DNA of 49,828 nt from CBDCYS01 sp965226245 (GTDB taxonomy: Bacteria; Acidobacteriota; Terriglobia; Bryobacterales; UBA6623): contig CBDDCL010000001.1 of the NCBI GenBank assembly GCA_965226245.1, positions 1-49,828 on the forward strand, in the 5' to 3' direction. Of the stretch, positions 35,174 to 43,842 are shown in pieces. The position numbers and the translations under genes were made by a program. Every line of letters starts with the position of its first letter. The stretch's first letter is position 1. The notes under the pieces were generated by a model. It was not told where the DNA came from and searched no databases. It worked only from the letters and a program-made list of their open reading frames with translations.

Positions 35174-38100
35174 ATGACCGCACCCTCAACACCGCAGATT
35201 CCTGACGAGCTTCGTCCGTACCTGGACACGATCGCGGACCGCCTCCTGTCGGGGCACGCTGCCGTCATGGTCGGATCCGGCTTCAGCAAGAACGCCACGT
35301 CGCCCGGCTCTCACCCTGGATTCCCCGACTGGTCCCTGTTGGGCGATCGTCTCTACGAGAGGCTCCACGGCAACCCGCCGGGACCCAACGAGAGGTATCT
35401 TCAGGTTCCGGCGCTGGCGCACCAGGTCGAGGCCGCCTTTGGCCGGCCCGCCCTCGACCAGATGCTGCGGGACTTCATCCCGGACCTGCAACATGAACCC
35501 TCGCTACTCCACGAAGCCCTGCTCGATCTCCCTTGGTCCGACGTTTTCACTACGAACTACGACACGCTTCTCGAACGCGCCCGTCGTTCCGTCATCTCCC
35601 AACGGTACGACGTCGTGCTCAAGCCCGACGACCTCGGACACTCCAATCGCCCCCGAATCGTCAAGCTCCACGGCAGCTTTCCGTCCGACCGCCCGTTCAT
35701 CATCACCGACGAGGACTACCGGCGATATCCCTACGAATTCGCTCCCTTCGTAAACGCGGTTCGCCAAGCCCTCCTGGAGAACACGCTCTGCCTGATCGGA
35801 TTCTCCGGCGACGATCCGAACTTCCTGCAATGGGTTGGCTGGATCCACGACAACCTCGGCCATCGCAACTCCCCCAAGATGTACCTCGTCGGCCTGCTTC
35901 AGCTCTCCCCCTCCCAGAAGACACTGCTTGAGCGCCGCAACATCACTCCGGTCGACATGGCTGTGTGCCCCGACATCGGCCGTGATCACTATCAGGCACT
36001 CCGGCAGTTTCTCCGCTATCTCCAATCTCGCCGAGCCGGCGACAACCAACTCGATTGGCCACTCACGACCGACGAGGAGCCTCCGTCGCCTGACAGCCAG
36101 GAGCCGCGCAAGATCGTGGAGATGTGGACCGCACAGCGTCGACAATACCCCGGCTGGATCGTTCTTCCCGAAGACCTGCGTTCGTCTCTCTGGTTCGAAA
36201 CCAGCAACTGGGTCCGTGAGCTACCTTCGGCCGACGCTCTTCCCGCGGTTCTCGACCTCGAGTTCGCCTTCGAACTCGTGTGGCGCATGGAAAGATGCCT
36301 GTGCCCGATCCTCGACAATCAAATCTCGTTCCTCGAGGCCACGATAGATCGCTACTGGCTTGTCACCAACGCCGACGCTACGCTCGAATCGCTGCCTCTC
36401 GACGGAAACGACGTCGACGCCAGAGGACTCACCCTGGACGCCATCCGGTACCGCTGTCACTACCTCCTCCTCGCGATGCTGCGTCACTACCGCGAAGAGG
36501 GGCTCTCCGCCGAATGGGATGACGCCTGCCAGAAGATTCAGACGGTGCTGCCAACCCTCTCTCCAGAGCACGTCGCACGCTTCCATTACGAGCGGGCACT
36601 GTTCGCTTTGTTCGCCCTGAATCTCGGCCAGCTCAAGACCCGCCTCGCCGAATGGCCGCGCAATGACGCGCTTCCATTCTGGACCGCCAAGAAGGCCGGC
36701 TTGCTCGCGGAGATCGGCCGTGTGAACGAGGCCCGGCATATTTTGGAGCAGTCGCTGGACACGATTCGGGTGAAGTTGAACCTCACTCCCACGAGGACAG
36801 ACTACACCCTGGTGTCCCAGGAATCTTTCGTAATGTACCTGCTCCATGCTGTAAGACAAGCATCTATCCTTGAAACGTCAGAGCGATCCGACACTCGCCG
36901 ACAGCGCCGGAAGTTCCGAGAACGTTGGCATGTACTGAAGCAATACAAGTGCGACCCCTGGCAGGAGATCGAGACATTCGAAGACAAATTGCAACGCCCT
37001 CCTGCAACAACGCCAGACGTTACCGTGAAGCCCACGTTTGACATCGGGCGTTCCGTACGAACTCACCACATGCAGGCCTGGAACAACGAGGCGCTGACGG
37101 CCTATAACTTCCTGCGGTTCTGCGAAGACGCCGGAATCCCATTCCGCGTGTCCAATGTTACTATCGCTACAAAGACCGCAGCCGGAACTTTGGGACGTAT
37201 CGCGGAGTACTCGTCACACTTGGCACTGGCCACCCTGGTGCGAATCGGTGACGTTCAGGCAGTCGACGAGATTTTCGACCGGGCCTCCCTTGCTCGAATG
37301 AGCACGCAGTCCGTGGACCGTCTTATCCAGCACTACCTGGAGTCGTTGCGTCTCGCTATCCCGGACATCGGCAGCGGAGACCGCTGGCGCGACTCGAATT
37401 TCGGCACACTGTTGGCCGGCATTCTGCCGGAGATCCTGTCACGGCTGTGTTGCAAGTGTTCACGAGGTGCCAGGGAGATGCTCCTCGACTGGCTTTTGGA
37501 AGTCTATCGCTCAGAGCACAGGCCGAACTACCAAGGCATCCGATACGTCACGGCGAGGCTTCTCGAAGCGATCCCGGTTGCTGAGCGCATTGCCATAGTG
37601 CCGAAGCTGCTCCAGTTTCCAATCCTGAGTGAGCTTGATCCGCTAGAAGAACAAGAATACCTGAATCCGTTCGCTTTTCTCGATCTGTCCAAGGCATTGA
37701 TACTCGACGAGGTCACGATCTCGGACACGGAACTCGACGTGTTCTTCAACGGTGCGTCGTCCAACAGGCCCACTGTACGGAGGTGGGCGATATCTACGCT
37801 TGGGACGCTGCAGCGAGCCGGGCTCCTGGATCGGAGTCAGTCGCAACGGTTTGCCAGCTGTTTATGGAGTCGAGTCGACGAGTACGGTCTGCCTTCTGAT
37901 ACGAACTACGTCCGATTGGTTTTTTTGTCCTTTCCGCACCCCGAGAACATCGATCCGGTTGGAAGCTTCATGCGGTACGTTCGCGGCGCACGATTTCCCG
38001 CACAGGAGAGTGACACGCATACGACGATAGTCTCCGAAGACCAGAGAGTGGCACTTTGTAGTGACATTCGCGCTGCCACGGACGTCCACTGGCCCGAGGA

Positions 38101-38920
38101 TGACGTGCGCTCCATCGTACGTCGGCTTGTGAAGTGGTGGGACAACGATAAGGCACACTGGCGTGGGATTCATGCCCAGAGGCCGTTTCCAAGACTTGCC
38201 AATGATTTCGGAGAGCAACTGAGCGAGTTGGTGATAACGCTCGCAACCATGGTCGTCAGGTATCCGGATTTCGTACGCGACGAGAACACTCGGAATGCAG
38301 TGACACGCGTGGCGAAGGAATGCTCCGAGTACGAGGTGCCAGCGCTGCGCTTGGAGATCGCCTGCTTGTACGCCTTTTCCACTTCGCGCGACTCAGTGCT
38401 AGGGCGAGTCAAGGACGCGATGGCGTCGTCGTGCAAGGATACCGTCATCGATGCCCTCGATGCCATGAACTTGGTCTCGCGTCGAACTGCGTCCGAATCA
38501 GAAGGAGGAGACCTGCTGGAACTCCTGCGCGCGGCCGGGCAGATGATTCGGTGGCGGCGGGAGACAGCCTTGGAGAGCACTATGGGCGCGGTGGGAGAGG
38601 CTGTGACCAAGCATCCGTTCGCATTCGTAGATGATGTCGAAAGCGGAGTGCTCACGGGACTTCGTCATCTGATTGCAGAGACGGACGTAAGGAAGAAGAA
38701 CAGAGGGGGAATCTACAGGAACACCGGCTTCGAGGACGTAGCGAGGAAGCTGTGGTTGAGGTGGGCCGCAGCGAGACTCTCGTACAAACTTTTCGAACAC
38801 TATCGAGCAGTCGGCGACGTGATCCCTGAGCCAATAAGGACCTGGGAGGCTGTCTGCCGGTCGGAGGATGAGTTTCTGGAAATCAGGAACCAGTGGCTCG
38901 CGCCGCAGAGTCGGACATGA
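35174..38920 (+). CDS. Large SIR2-domain defence-type protein with helical-repeat C-terminus
   Basis: This encodes 1248 residues from ATG 35174, 11 bp after the type ISP remnant; an open frame starting at 35045 overlaps that gene and is not the true start. Residues ~20-300 are a SIR2-like NADase domain: AAVMVGSGFSKNA (~34-46), DVFTTNYDTLLE (~123), RIVKLHGSFPSDRPFIITDE with the catalytic His (~160) and CLIGFSGDDPNFLQWVGW (~207). The remaining ~900 residues look like TPR/HEAT-type helical repeats (e.g. FWTAKKAGLLAEIGRVNEAR near 515). Proteins of this shape include DSR-type effectors that drain NAD+ on phage infection. No partner gene is evident. GC content and codon use vary along the gene (lower GC from ~36.8 to 38.9 kb). 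Subtype is uncertain; the SIR2 assignment is firm. Confidence 0.82.
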   Translation: MTAPSTPQIPDELRPYLDTIADRLLSGHAAVMVGSGFSKNATSPGSHPGFPDWSLLGDRLYERLHGNPPGPNERYLQVPALAHQVEAAFGRPALDQMLRDFIPDLQHEPSLLHEALLDLPWSDVFTTNYDTLLERARRSVISQRYDVVLKPDDLGHSNRPRIVKLHGSFPSDRPFIITDEDYRRYPYEFAPFVNAVRQALLENTLCLIGFSGDDPNFLQWVGWIHDNLGHRNSPKMYLVGLLQLSPSQKTLLERRNITPVDMAVCPDIGRDHYQALRQFLRYLQSRRAGDNQLDWPLTTDEEPPSPDSQEPRKIVEMWTAQRRQYPGWIVLPEDLRSSLWFETSNWVRELPSADALPAVLDLEFAFELVWRMERCLCPILDNQISFLEATIDRYWLVTNADATLESLPLDGNDVDARGLTLDAIRYRCHYLLLAMLRHYREEGLSAEWDDACQKIQTVLPTLSPEHVARFHYERALFALFALNLGQLKTRLAEWPRNDALPFWTAKKAGLLAEIGRVNEARHILEQSLDTIRVKLNLTPTRTDYTLVSQESFVMYLLHAVRQASILETSERSDTRRQRRKFRERWHVLKQYKCDPWQEIETFEDKLQRPPATTPDVTVKPTFDIGRSVRTHHMQAWNNEALTAYNFLRFCEDAGIPFRVSNVTIATKTAAGTLGRIAEYSSHLALATLVRIGDVQAVDEIFDRASLARMSTQSVDRLIQHYLESLRLAIPDIGSGDRWRDSNFGTLLAGILPEILSRLCCKCSRGAREMLLDWLLEVYRSEHRPNYQGIRYVTARLLEAIPVAERIAIVPKLLQFPILSELDPLEEQEYLNPFAFLDLSKALILDEVTISDTELDVFFNGASSNRPTVRRWAISTLGTLQRAGLLDRSQSQRFASCLWSRVDEYGLPSDTNYVRLVFLSFPHPENIDPVGSFMRYVRGARFPAQESDTHTTIVSEDQRVALCSDIRAATDVHWPEDDVRSIVRRLVKWWDNDKAHWRGIHAQRPFPRLANDFGEQLSELVITLATMVVRYPDFVRDENTRNAVTRVAKECSEYEVPALRLEIACLYAFSTSRDSVLGRVKDAMASSCKDTVIDALDAMNLVSRRTASESEGGDLLELLRAAGQMIRWRRETALESTMGAVGEAVTKHPFAFVDDVESGVLTGLRHLIAETDVRKKNRGGIYRNTGFEDVARKLWLRWAAARLSYKLFEHYRAVGDVIPEPIRTWEAVCRSEDEFLEIRNQWLAPQSRT

Positions 38921-39295
38921 GGGCATCATGGTGCCGACGAGGCGCCACGTCAGCCGCGATTCCATCGAAGCCATCTCCGCGCGGAGGGCCTGAAGATCGG
39001 CACGGGTTGAGTGGTCGCCGTGTTCGGCGCCTGATCCGGACCGCGACCGATCCGCGGGCAAGTCGTGTGCTGCGCCCTGAGCAGCTCCGTGTCGGAGCTA
39101 CCCCCGGACGATTGCACAAAGGAACGGTTCTGCAACTCCCTAGCCCCTGACGTGTTTGCAAGGGCTTAGGCGTTGCGAAACGGTATTGCTGAATCAAAGT
39201 GATTGGCAATGCCGTTTCGCCATAGTGATCGGGTCGGGCCGGCGTGACCTACGACGCCTTGGCCGCCGCAGCCACGTGCGCCTGCGGCGCTCTAG
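38921..39295. other. Intergenic region with a coiled-coil gene remnant and a perfect-looking hairpin
   Basis: On the minus strand, around 38935-39015, DHSTRADLQALRAEMASMES RLTWRLVGTMM can be read. It is the well-known end-of-coiled-coil and membrane-entry segment of small ORFs found in environmental proteobacteria, but here it is a fragment. An inverted repeat GCGAAACGGTATTGC (39175-39189) / GCAATGCCGTTTCGC (39206-39220) has one mismatch and a 16-base loop. It has no T-run, so it is not a typical terminator. Confidence 0.5.
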
Positions 39296-40150
39296 CTAGA
39301 TGGAGCGAAACCATTCCTCGACCACATCGATGTGTTCCACGAGATTGGTCTTCACGCCGAGCTTCAACTCCTTCAGCTTTTCCACAAGCAGCAGGCCATC
39401 GATCAGATCGACTGGTGGTGCCCCGTCCCGCGTGGCTTCTCGCCGAGCCTCGAGCGTGAAGCCTCCAGTGCTGATGATGACTCCCTTATCCGCACGCCCA
39501 ACCATGGCGCCTCGGAAATCACGAACTGAATCAGGGCCGATGTTGCCCTTGTGCCGCTTACTTTGAAACAGGACGTTGAAGCTAATCAGGCCGCCCAACC
39601 GAATCGTTCCATGACCGTCGATTCCTCCGTCGCCGCTTCGCTTTGTGACTTCAACCTCGATGAAACCCGACTCCCGAAGAATCCGCTGGCACAAACGCTC
39701 GAACGCAGTCGGGTCCATGGACTGAAGGACGGCAAGAAGCCGGTCTTGCCAAGTAGCAGTCGTCGCGGTGTCAACTGCAGCCGTCGGTTCCGGTTCCTCG
39801 CTGGTCTTAGACCGCTCGTCTTGAAAGAGTTTCGCGATCTCTCTAGCGATCTGGCGGCCATCCACTGCTTCGGCTTTGAAGCCCTCTGGTGTGAGCGCCC
39901 AGACCCCACGCTCGGAATTCTCGAGTAACCCGGCCTTGCGAAGATACGTCCGTGCCCAGGCTGACCGGTACTCGAGCTCGGTGCGACCACTGCTGCCGTG
40001 CGGAATCTCGGTTATTTCCTGAGGCAAATCAAGGAGGTGAACGATTTCCGGTACTAATTCGTCGATCGACGCGCTCCCGCCGAGTTGCTTCAATGCCTGA
40101 AGCGTCGGATCCATCAACTCGTCGAACTGGGGAACATCCTTCTTCTTCAT
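39296..40150 (-). CDS. mrr: Mrr-type restriction endonuclease (type IV)
   Basis: This encodes 284 residues. The N-terminal Mrr winged-helix domain spans ~1-95 (PQFDELMDPTLQALKQLGGS … YRSAWARTYLRKAGLLENSE RGVWALTPEG). A linker follows, then the Mrr catalytic domain (~135-270) with MDPTAFERLCQRILRESGF, the Asp of SGDGGIDGHG and the QxK of VLFQSKRHKGN. Mrr cuts DNA carrying foreign adenine or cytosine methylation. It lies in opposite orientation to the SIR2 gene and is a stand-alone unit. It is intact. Confidence 0.92.
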   Translation of the reverse strand: MKKKDVPQFDELMDPTLQALKQLGGSASIDELVPEIVHLLDLPQEITEIPHGSSGRTELEYRSAWARTYLRKAGLLENSERGVWALTPEGFKAEAVDGRQIAREIAKLFQDERSKTSEEPEPTAAVDTATTATWQDRLLAVLQSMDPTAFERLCQRILRESGFIEVEVTKRSGDGGIDGHGTIRLGGLISFNVLFQSKRHKGNIGPDSVRDFRGAMVGRADKGVIISTGGFTLEARREATRDGAPPVDLIDGLLLVEKLKELKLGVKTNLVEHIDVVEEWFRSI

Positions 40151-40474
40151 GCTGAGGCTTACGGTTCACCGAGCAGCCACATCAACTTTTGCGCTTCAGC
40201 CACGGCGCTTCACGATCGCACCAAGCGCCGTCGGCTGCTAGCCAGGTGGTTGGCATTGTCAAGTTAACGTATCACAAGCTGAGACAGCCCCAAAGATATG
40301 GCTAGTGAAACTGCGTCTGAATACTTGATATGGTGGCTTGCTCCCTCGGCAACCAGTTAAGTTGACAATGCCCCCGCGAAGGTCGACCCTTCCCTGAGCT
40401 GTGGCGCGCTCTGGTGTAGTAAATCTACCCTCTTTTATAGAACGATAAAGTATCTTATCATCCCCTATATCACC
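40151..40474. other. Intergenic region with a 17-bp inverted repeat upstream of the right integrase
   Basis: GGCATTGTCAAGTTAAC (40252-40268) and GTTAAGTTGACAATGCC (40356-40372) are complementary except at one base and enclose 87 bp. The following AT-rich 100 bp should hold the integrase promoter. It may be an attachment or recombination site for the adjacent recombinase. Confidence 0.55.
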
Positions 40475-41449
40475 ATGGTTCAAACCCCTTCCCAATCCGC
40501 CCTTCTGCCCGCCTCCCAGGCCCTCGATCGCACCCCCGCCGTCCTGCGGCGCGCCGGGAAGAACGCCCTGTTCGCCGCCGATGAGTTCTTCGCCGCCCGC
40601 ATCTCCAATCCTCACACCCGCCGCGCCTACGCCCGCATCGTTGGCCGCTTCCTCGCCTGGTGCGAAGAACAAGGAATCGAGCTGCGTCAGGTTACGCCGG
40701 GGCTGGCCGGGCGCTTCATCGAGGAGATTCCCGGATCGGACCCCACCAAGAATCTGGCGCTGGCGGCGCTGCGGCATTTCTTCGATGCCCTGGTCATCCG
40801 CCATGCCGTGGGCCTGAACCCGTTTTCCTCCGTGCGGGGCAAGAAGCACGCTGTCGTGGACGGCAAGACCCCCCAACTCGCCATCCAGCAGGCCCGGGAC
40901 CTGCTTGGTTCCATCGACCTCTCTGGTGTCGTGGGATTGCGAGATCGGGCCGTGCTGGGCGTGCTGACCTACACCGGGGCCCGCGTCGGCGCCCTCGCCC
41001 GGCTGCGCCGCGGGGACCTCGAGGACCAAGGCGCCCAGCGCGTCCTGCGGTTCCGGGAAAAGGGCGGCAAGCAGCGCGAGATCCCCGTCCGCCACGACCT
41101 CGACCGCTGGCTCGAGGAGTACCTGATGGCGGCCCGGATCGACGCCGATCCCAAGGAGACGCCCCTGTTCCGGGCGGCCCTGGGAAAACAGAAGAAGCTC
41201 TCCAGGAACCCCTTGTCGGCCAACTCCATGCGCCGCATGCTCAAGCGACGGCTCAAAGATGCCCGGTTGCCCGACATCTTCAGCCCCCACAGCTTCCGCG
41301 TCCTGGTGGTGACCGACCTGCTCACCCAGGACGTGCCTCTCGAGGACGTCCAGTACCTGGCCGGCCACGCCAACCCCAAGACCACCCAGATCTACGACCG
41401 GCGACAGAAGCGGGTCACCCGCAACATCGTCGAGCGCATCTCCGTGTGA
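40475..41449 (+). CDS. Tyrosine recombinase / site-specific integrase (right copy)
   Basis: This encodes 324 residues: a SAM-like N-terminal domain (ISNPHTRRAYARIVGRFLAW C) and a catalytic domain. It has Arg in TYTGARVGALARL (~175), Lys in REKGGKQREIP (~205), His-x-x-Arg in SPHSFRVLVVTDLL (~270), the second His in LAGHANPKTTQ and Tyr in IYDRRQKRVT. The start is ATG 40475. It shares its whole plan with the left recombinase (both have NPHTRRAY, DG/TGKTP, and YDRRQ near the end), but they are clearly different proteins. It reads outward to the right. Its stop is followed in the same frame by an HNH gene fragment. Confidence 0.92.
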   Translation: MVQTPSQSALLPASQALDRTPAVLRRAGKNALFAADEFFAARISNPHTRRAYARIVGRFLAWCEEQGIELRQVTPGLAGRFIEEIPGSDPTKNLALAALRHFFDALVIRHAVGLNPFSSVRGKKHAVVDGKTPQLAIQQARDLLGSIDLSGVVGLRDRAVLGVLTYTGARVGALARLRRGDLEDQGAQRVLRFREKGGKQREIPVRHDLDRWLEEYLMAARIDADPKETPLFRAALGKQKKLSRNPLSANSMRRMLKRRLKDARLPDIFSPHSFRVLVVTDLLTQDVPLEDVQYLAGHANPKTTQIYDRRQKRVTRNIVERISV

Positions 41450-41893
41450 GGAGTTCGTCTGGCGTGGCCGGAATGCTGCTGTTCGCCGTACCTAGCCAGC
41501 GACTACCGATACCCGCCATCGGTTGAGCCGCAGATCGCGGCAAGGCTGGGAGGTGTCCGGTCGAAGTACACCGGCCGAGTGTTCCACAGCCTCCAGGAAA
41601 CCGACATCGAGCACATTGTCGCCAGAAGCGAAGCGCACGATGGTGGCCTGTGCAGCGCGGACCGGGAGACGCGGCGCGCCTTTGCCGCAGACCTTTTGAA
41701 CCTGACCTTGGCGGCCCCTCGGCTGAACCGCTACGTCAAGAAAGCCAAGGACGCGGCGGACTGGATGCCGGAGCGGAACCGCTGCTGGTTTGCACGCCAG
41801 GTGGTCAAGGTGAAGCGCAAGTACGAGCTGACGGTGGACTGGCGAGAGATGCAAGCCCTGGAAGGGGTGCTGGGCGGTTGCGGCGATGGATAG
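41450..41893 (+). pseudogene. HNH nuclease fragment joined to the integrase end
   Basis: Directly after the integrase TGA, and in the same frame, the sequence reads SPYLASDYRYPPSVEPQIAA RLGG…TDIEHIVARSEAHDGGLCSA … DLLNLTLAAPRLNRYVKKAK and ends WREMQALEGVLGGC. It is an HNH-type nuclease domain (DIEHIV, then LNLTLA…N) of the same family as the secreted enzyme at 22112. There is no natural start; GTG 41579 would give 104 residues. It is almost a whole domain without its signal peptide. Confidence 0.65.
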
Positions 41894-41900
41894 ACTGGAG

Positions 41901-41924
41901 GTTCCCCGCACACGCGGGGATAGA
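41901..41924 (+). repeat. Isolated type I-E-like CRISPR repeat
   Basis: GTTCCCCGCACACGCGGGGA followed by TAGA matches the type I-E repeat stem. It begins 7 bp after the HNH fragment stop. No copy lies 61 bp away. Confidence 0.65.
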
Positions 41925-41960
41925 CCTCAAGTCATGGCGCGGGCGACAGGTTGAGAGGCG

Positions 41961-41999
41961 AAAGAAAAACCGCTCTGAAGCTATTACACAAAAGAGCGG
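41961..41999 (-). terminator. Rho-independent terminator on the minus strand
   Basis: On the minus strand CCGCTCT … AGAGCGG is followed by TTTTTCTTTC, a stem plus T-run. No minus-strand gene is visible just upstream (to the right), so it may end a small RNA or a lost gene. Confidence 0.6.
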
Positions 42000-42156
42000 C
42001 TACGCAACGATCCACTGCTGTACGTGGATGGATAGGCTTCGGCGTTCCGGAACGGTGTTAGCGACGGGGTGAGAACGCCTCTTTCGCGAGAAGGCTTTCC
42101 GGTCCCGACGCTCGGCCAGCATTACTCCGGCTTCAACGCTTTGATGGACTCGCCCA

Positions 42157-42317
42157 GGTAAGGATTAGTCAAGGAATTGATCTCCCCTCACTCCGGTGAG
42201 GGGAGCGGATTGAAACCCTTGCACTGACCGACACACCTTCAGCCTTCGGCACTGTGTGGAATAGTCTGTGATGCCGAAAGGCGTTGAGCGCTGACCGTTC
42301 TGGAACTTCACCGCGAG
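42157..42317 (+). repeat. Direct repeat copy 1 (pair with 45568-45728)
   Basis: Bases 42175-42317 match 45586-45728 at all but two positions (143 bp); a weaker match extends 18 bp to the left. The copy includes a CRISPR-like repeat ending GATTGAAAC and a hairpin (GCCTTCGGCA … TGCCGAAAGGC). Confidence 0.9.
42179..42216 (+). repeat. CRISPR-like repeat of the GATTGAAAC type
   Basis: The 10-bp arms CTCCCCTCAC and GTGAGGGGAG with loop TCCG are followed by CGGATTGAAAC, the standard 3' tag of several type I (e.g. I-C) repeats. A single copy is present here, with the same 38 bp at 45590-45627. Confidence 0.6.
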
Positions 42318-42388
42318 TGCGGGGAACGGGTCGATGAGCGGGTAAGGTTTGGTCAAAGTTTCTGTTCATCCCCGCGCCTGCGGGGAAC
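42299..42388 (-). CRISPR. Two I-E-like repeats spaced exactly 61 bp (degenerate mini-array)
   Basis: The units ACTTCACCGCGAGTGCGGGG (ending AAC at 42327) and GTTCATCCCCGCGCCTGCGG (42364-42383, unit ending at 42388) end 61 bp apart, the type I-E period (29 + 32). The first is degenerate in its 5' arm, as expected for the last repeat of an array. The spacer-like segment is 42328-42359. No cas genes are in the window. Confidence 0.5.
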
Positions 42389-43398
42389 GACAATCCCGAC
42401 GACGGGAACGGGCAGATCAAAGAGTTCCGGTCGCGTTCCAGAAAGCCAGCGAGTCCCGTCCATCTGGCAATCTTCCAATGACCCGCTCTCTGATTACCTG
42501 AATTTGGATGATTTCGTGAAGGCGAATTGGCCCCAAACGGCCCGTCGTCGGGTCCGTTCCGTGGCAGGGCGCAGGGCAGGCGATTTGTGATCCAGTCAGA
42601 GGGGGGGTATCACACCCACCCCCCGCCTTCGGGGGGGTCGCTCCCGTCTCAATTTATCCCTGCGGGAAGGCTCCCCGGCCTGCGTCGGGCCGGACGACGA
42701 CGAGCGGCGCGCACGTCAGACCGACGAGCAAAAACCGTCCGGCTGTTAGGCGATTATCGCCGGGAATACTGAGGAGTTTTCGCCCCTGACACCGGGCCGA
42801 AATGTTCCCTTTCGGCCTTAAATGCGATCGTGCCGCAGCGGGCCAGGCGGGTCACCCGAAGGGCCGGAGCGCAGCGGAGGACGGCGCAGCCGTTGACGCG
42901 CCCGGACTGCGGAGGCTATCCGGGTTTTTCTGTGGTCCGAACTGATTTCCAACAGGGAAGGCGAAGCCTGTACTTGGTACGTAGTTACTTGCTTACTACT
43001 TGTACGTGGTGATGGTGTTTGGTCGTGCAAAACTTCCCAGAATCACAGGATTTTGTGGAAAACCAAGGCGGCCCGTTGAGATCAGCCACGCAAGCCCGAA
43101 CGCCGGGCGCTGAGCGGCCCCAGGAGCCGCGGTTGTGCCCAGGCAAGCAAAAGAGGACACCTCGGAGGCTGAACGCCCCTCACGGGGCAACCTCGCGGCT
43201 TGACGCTTCGGGTGGAACGCGCTGGCCGCTTGCAGTTCCCGCTCCAGCTCGAGACCTTAGCTCTGACGCTGCTTCCGAGTTCCAGAGAGAGCTAAGAGCC
43301 GCGAGCAGAGAGTTTCCTGAAACGGCCAAGTGGTCCGCCATCTTCTCGATGACATCGTCCGCCCTCTCATGAAGGTTCAATGCGGTCCGCGCATCTGA
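42389..43398. other. Plasmid-like non-coding region with an oriT-like core
   Basis: About 1 kb has no supported gene. It contains a 23-bp exact copy (42650-42672) of the core beside the oriT-like inverted repeat at 9059-9081, preceded by GGGGTCGCTCCCGTCT, which resembles the GGGGGTCGCTATCGTC of that region. A stretch with repeated ACTTG/GTACGT (42970-43010) and a DnaA-box-like TGTGGAAAA (near 43055) hint at a second origin. A short open frame near 42480-42590 (DPLSDYLNLDDFVKANWPQT) may be a gene tail. Confidence 0.45.
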
Positions 43399-43569
43399 CT
43401 ACCGAATCCAGTCGGTCAGTTTCTTCTTGTGCCCATCACGAATGGTGTCGTTCAGGAGCAAGAGGACGGCATAAGCACGCAAGTGCAATCTCTTCCGATG
43501 AGAAACATTCTGGCTGGCGACGTGCCACACAATCATCAGAACGAAGAGCATCCAACCAACCCATGACAT
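43399..43569 (-). CDS. Small membrane protein
   Basis: This encodes 56 residues (MSWVGWMLFVLMIVWHVASQ NVSHRKRLHLRAYAVLLLLN DTIRDGHKKKLTDWIR in parts). One N-terminal TM helix is followed by a basic tail. The ATG at 43569 follows an AGGAGGTTGAG ribosome site, which is strong support for translation. The family is unknown. Confidence 0.6.
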   Translation of the reverse strand: MSWVGWMLFVLMIVWHVASQNVSHRKRLHLRAYAVLLLLNDTIRDGHKKKLTDWIR

Positions 43570-43598
43570 CTCAACCTCCTTACGCCGCTGCTAGGATG

Positions 43599-43838
43599 TT
43601 AGACGGCATTGCCCGAGGTCGGCGGGTTGCGACGATACACTTCGAAGGCAACGGCCGCTGCCTTACGAAGCGCCTTAAAGGACGATGGATCCGCCACCGT
43701 CAGGTAGTCCTGCTCCATCGCTTCGGCAGCGTCGGCGAGTCGGATACGATGCTCTGCGGTCGGCTGACTCGCCACCGCGTGACTTAGTACCAACAGCACT
43801 GAGTCGAGGACATATTTGTTCGTTTCAGCAAACGGCAC
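43599..43838 (-). CDS. Hypothetical small helical protein
   Basis: This encodes 79 residues starting at GTG 43838 (MPFAETNKYVLDSVLLVLSH), with helices and LADAAEAMEQDYLTVADPSS FKALRKAAAVAFEVYRR. It starts 4 bp from the divergent ligA fragment and lies 29 bp upstream of the small membrane gene; they may form an operon. It could be a real gene, although it lacks a clear ribosome site. Confidence 0.5.
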   Translation of the reverse strand: MPFAETNKYVLDSVLLVLSHAVASQPTAEHRIRLADAAEAMEQDYLTVADPSSFKALRKAAAVAFEVYRRNPPTSGNAV

Positions 43839-43842
43839 CTTA

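Noticed and set aside
39261..39284. GCCGCAG…CTGCGGC hairpin as the mrr terminator
   Set aside because: No T-run follows on the minus strand, and such GC hairpins arise by chance in this composition.
40660..41526. A 288-codon plus-strand frame overlapping the right integrase
   Set aside because: Shadow of the integrase in another frame, with low-complexity Arg/Pro/Gly composition.
42299..42388. A functional CRISPR array
   Set aside because: Only two repeats, one degenerate, no leader seen and no cas genes; listed as a degenerate remnant.
43180..43380. A 66-codon minus-strand frame (MNLHERADDVIEKMADHLAV)
   Set aside because: Only a TTG start, no ribosome site and no clear family; may be coding, but not supportable.
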